A DNA stretch of 7,433 nucleotides. It comes from Planctomycetota bacterium (GTDB taxonomy: Bacteria > Planctomycetota > Phycisphaerae > Phycisphaerales > SM1A02). Below, piece by piece: positions 6,902-7,433 of this stretch (the first letter of the stretch is position 1; each line of letters opens with the position of its first letter). The DNA lies in assembly GCA_009924765.1 (NCBI GenBank), contig RFQW01000069.1:1-7433 (forward strand), in the 5' to 3' direction. A model generated the notes under the pieces. The model saw nothing but the letters and a program-made list of their open reading frames with translations, ran no database searches and had not been told where the DNA came from. The translations under genes and the position numbers were made by a program.

Positions 6902-6932
6902 CTGCCCTCGCGAAGGGCGAAACGGGCTGTTT

Positions 6933-7433
6933 CTAGCGATCCTGACCGCGGTGATCACGCGGCGCGCCGAAGGCCTGGCTGCCCAGCCATCCCTTCCACC
7001 AGAAGTAGCCCATGAAACCGGCGGCGGTGAGCAGCATCAGTCCCAGCGCGAACGGATAGCCGTAGTGCCAGGTGAGTTCCGGCATGTTCCATGGGCTGTC
7101 CGGATGGAAGTTCATGCCGTACACGCTGGCGATGAATCCCAGGGGAATGAAGATGGTGGCCACGATGGTGAGGAACTTGTTCACCTCGCCCAGGCGGTTG
7201 CTGGTGGCGGTGAGATAGATCTCCATCAGGTCGCTGGCCATGAAGCGGTCCGTCTCCATCAGGTCCATCAGGCGCGCCACATGGTCCTGCGCGTCGCGGA
7301 TGTAGGGGCGCAGTTCGTGGCCGTACAGGCGCTCGATGGAGGCCATGGCCGACACCGCATCGCGCATCGGCCACACCGCGCGGCGCATGCGCAGCAGATC
7401 CACCTTGATGGCGCGGATGTCGTGGATCTGCTC
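6933..7433 (-). CDS. corA: CorA-family Mg2+/metal channel, N-terminal half beyond window edge
   Basis: The last 166 residues of a CorA-type divalent cation channel are present; full proteins have about 320-350 residues and form inner-membrane pentamers. The visible part begins in the long stalk helix ([20 protein letters not shown]), continues through the helix with [10 protein letters not shown], then TM1 (about 87-106) ending in the diagnostic Y-GMN-F (GMN at 106-108). A short periplasmic loop with MPEL (117-120) and TM2 (about 126-146) follow. The C-terminal tail after TM2 is about 20 residues and contains KGWLGSQ rather than the short Lys-rich end of many CorA proteins. The frame is open at the right edge, so the start is not visible. 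The gene is followed after 77 bases by the ATPase gene on the same strand. Mg2+ is the usual substrate, but Co2+, Ni2+ or Zn2+ cannot be excluded. Confidence 0.92.
   Translation of the reverse strand, partial: EQIHDIRAIKVDLLRMRRAVWPMRDAVSAMASIERLYGHELRPYIRDAQDHVARLMDLMETDRFMASDLMEIYLTATSNRLGEVNKFLTIVATIFIPLGFIASVYGMNFHPDSPWNMPELTWHYGYPFALGLMLLTAAGFMGYFWWKGWLGSQAFGAPRDHRGQDR

Noticed and set aside
6904..6918. Hairpin GCCCT / AGGGC after corA as a terminator
   Set aside because: The stem is only five pairs and no T-run follows on the minus strand, so it is not convincing.
5803..6936. Plus-strand open frame of 377 codons opposite the ATPase gene
   Set aside because: It is an antisense shadow; the minus strand carries Walker A, Walker B and sensor motifs in frame.
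1..7433. CRISPR arrays, tRNA or rRNA genes, insertion sequences and attachment sites
   Set aside because: No regularly spaced repeats, no tRNA or rRNA segments and no transposase or integrase reading frame were seen on either strand.

Overview
This is a GC-rich bacterial window in two parts: an accessory, toxin-antitoxin-like segment at about 1-1340, and four minus-strand genes of conserved type at about 1369-7433. No gene fixes the taxon. A type III glutamine synthetase, a MoxR/Mg-chelatase-like AAA+ plus von Willebrand A (VWA) pair, and a nucleotidyltransferase with a small 'DTxPE' partner together recall Planctomycetota (Phycisphaerae-like) or Gemmatimonadota. That placement is a low-confidence inference.

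Left part. At the very edge, on the minus strand, lies most of a HigB/RelE-type toxin gene (1-239, cut by the window edge); its HigA antitoxin would be expected just outside. Its start codon sits in one arm of a perfect 10-bp inverted repeat (236-264) that also reaches a good -10 box, so it looks like an autoregulated operator. A 149-bp divergent region then leads to two plus-strand genes: a 99-residue helical protein (389-688) and a nucleotidyltransferase-fold protein (731-1273, possibly from 695). These two form a pair that resembles a two-gene toxin-antitoxin or MNT-type module. A strong hairpin (1309-1338) lies between this pair and the convergent glutamine synthetase gene and probably terminates transcription from both sides.

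Right part, read 5'->3' on the minus strand: the C-terminal half of a CorA-type Mg2+ channel (7433-6933, cut by the right edge), a 478-residue AAA+ ATPase (6855-5419), a VWA/MIDAS protein five bases later (5413-3673), and glnN-type glutamine synthetase III (3531-1369). The ATPase and VWA genes are translationally coupled and probably form a chaperone or metal-insertion-like machine. The VWA reading frame is broken at 3914-3927 by what looks like a 7-bp tandem duplication. Removing one copy restores a 577-residue protein with the expected C-terminus.

The main points for follow-up are the broken VWA frame, the dyad over the higB start, and the uncharacterised small-protein/nucleotidyltransferase pair.
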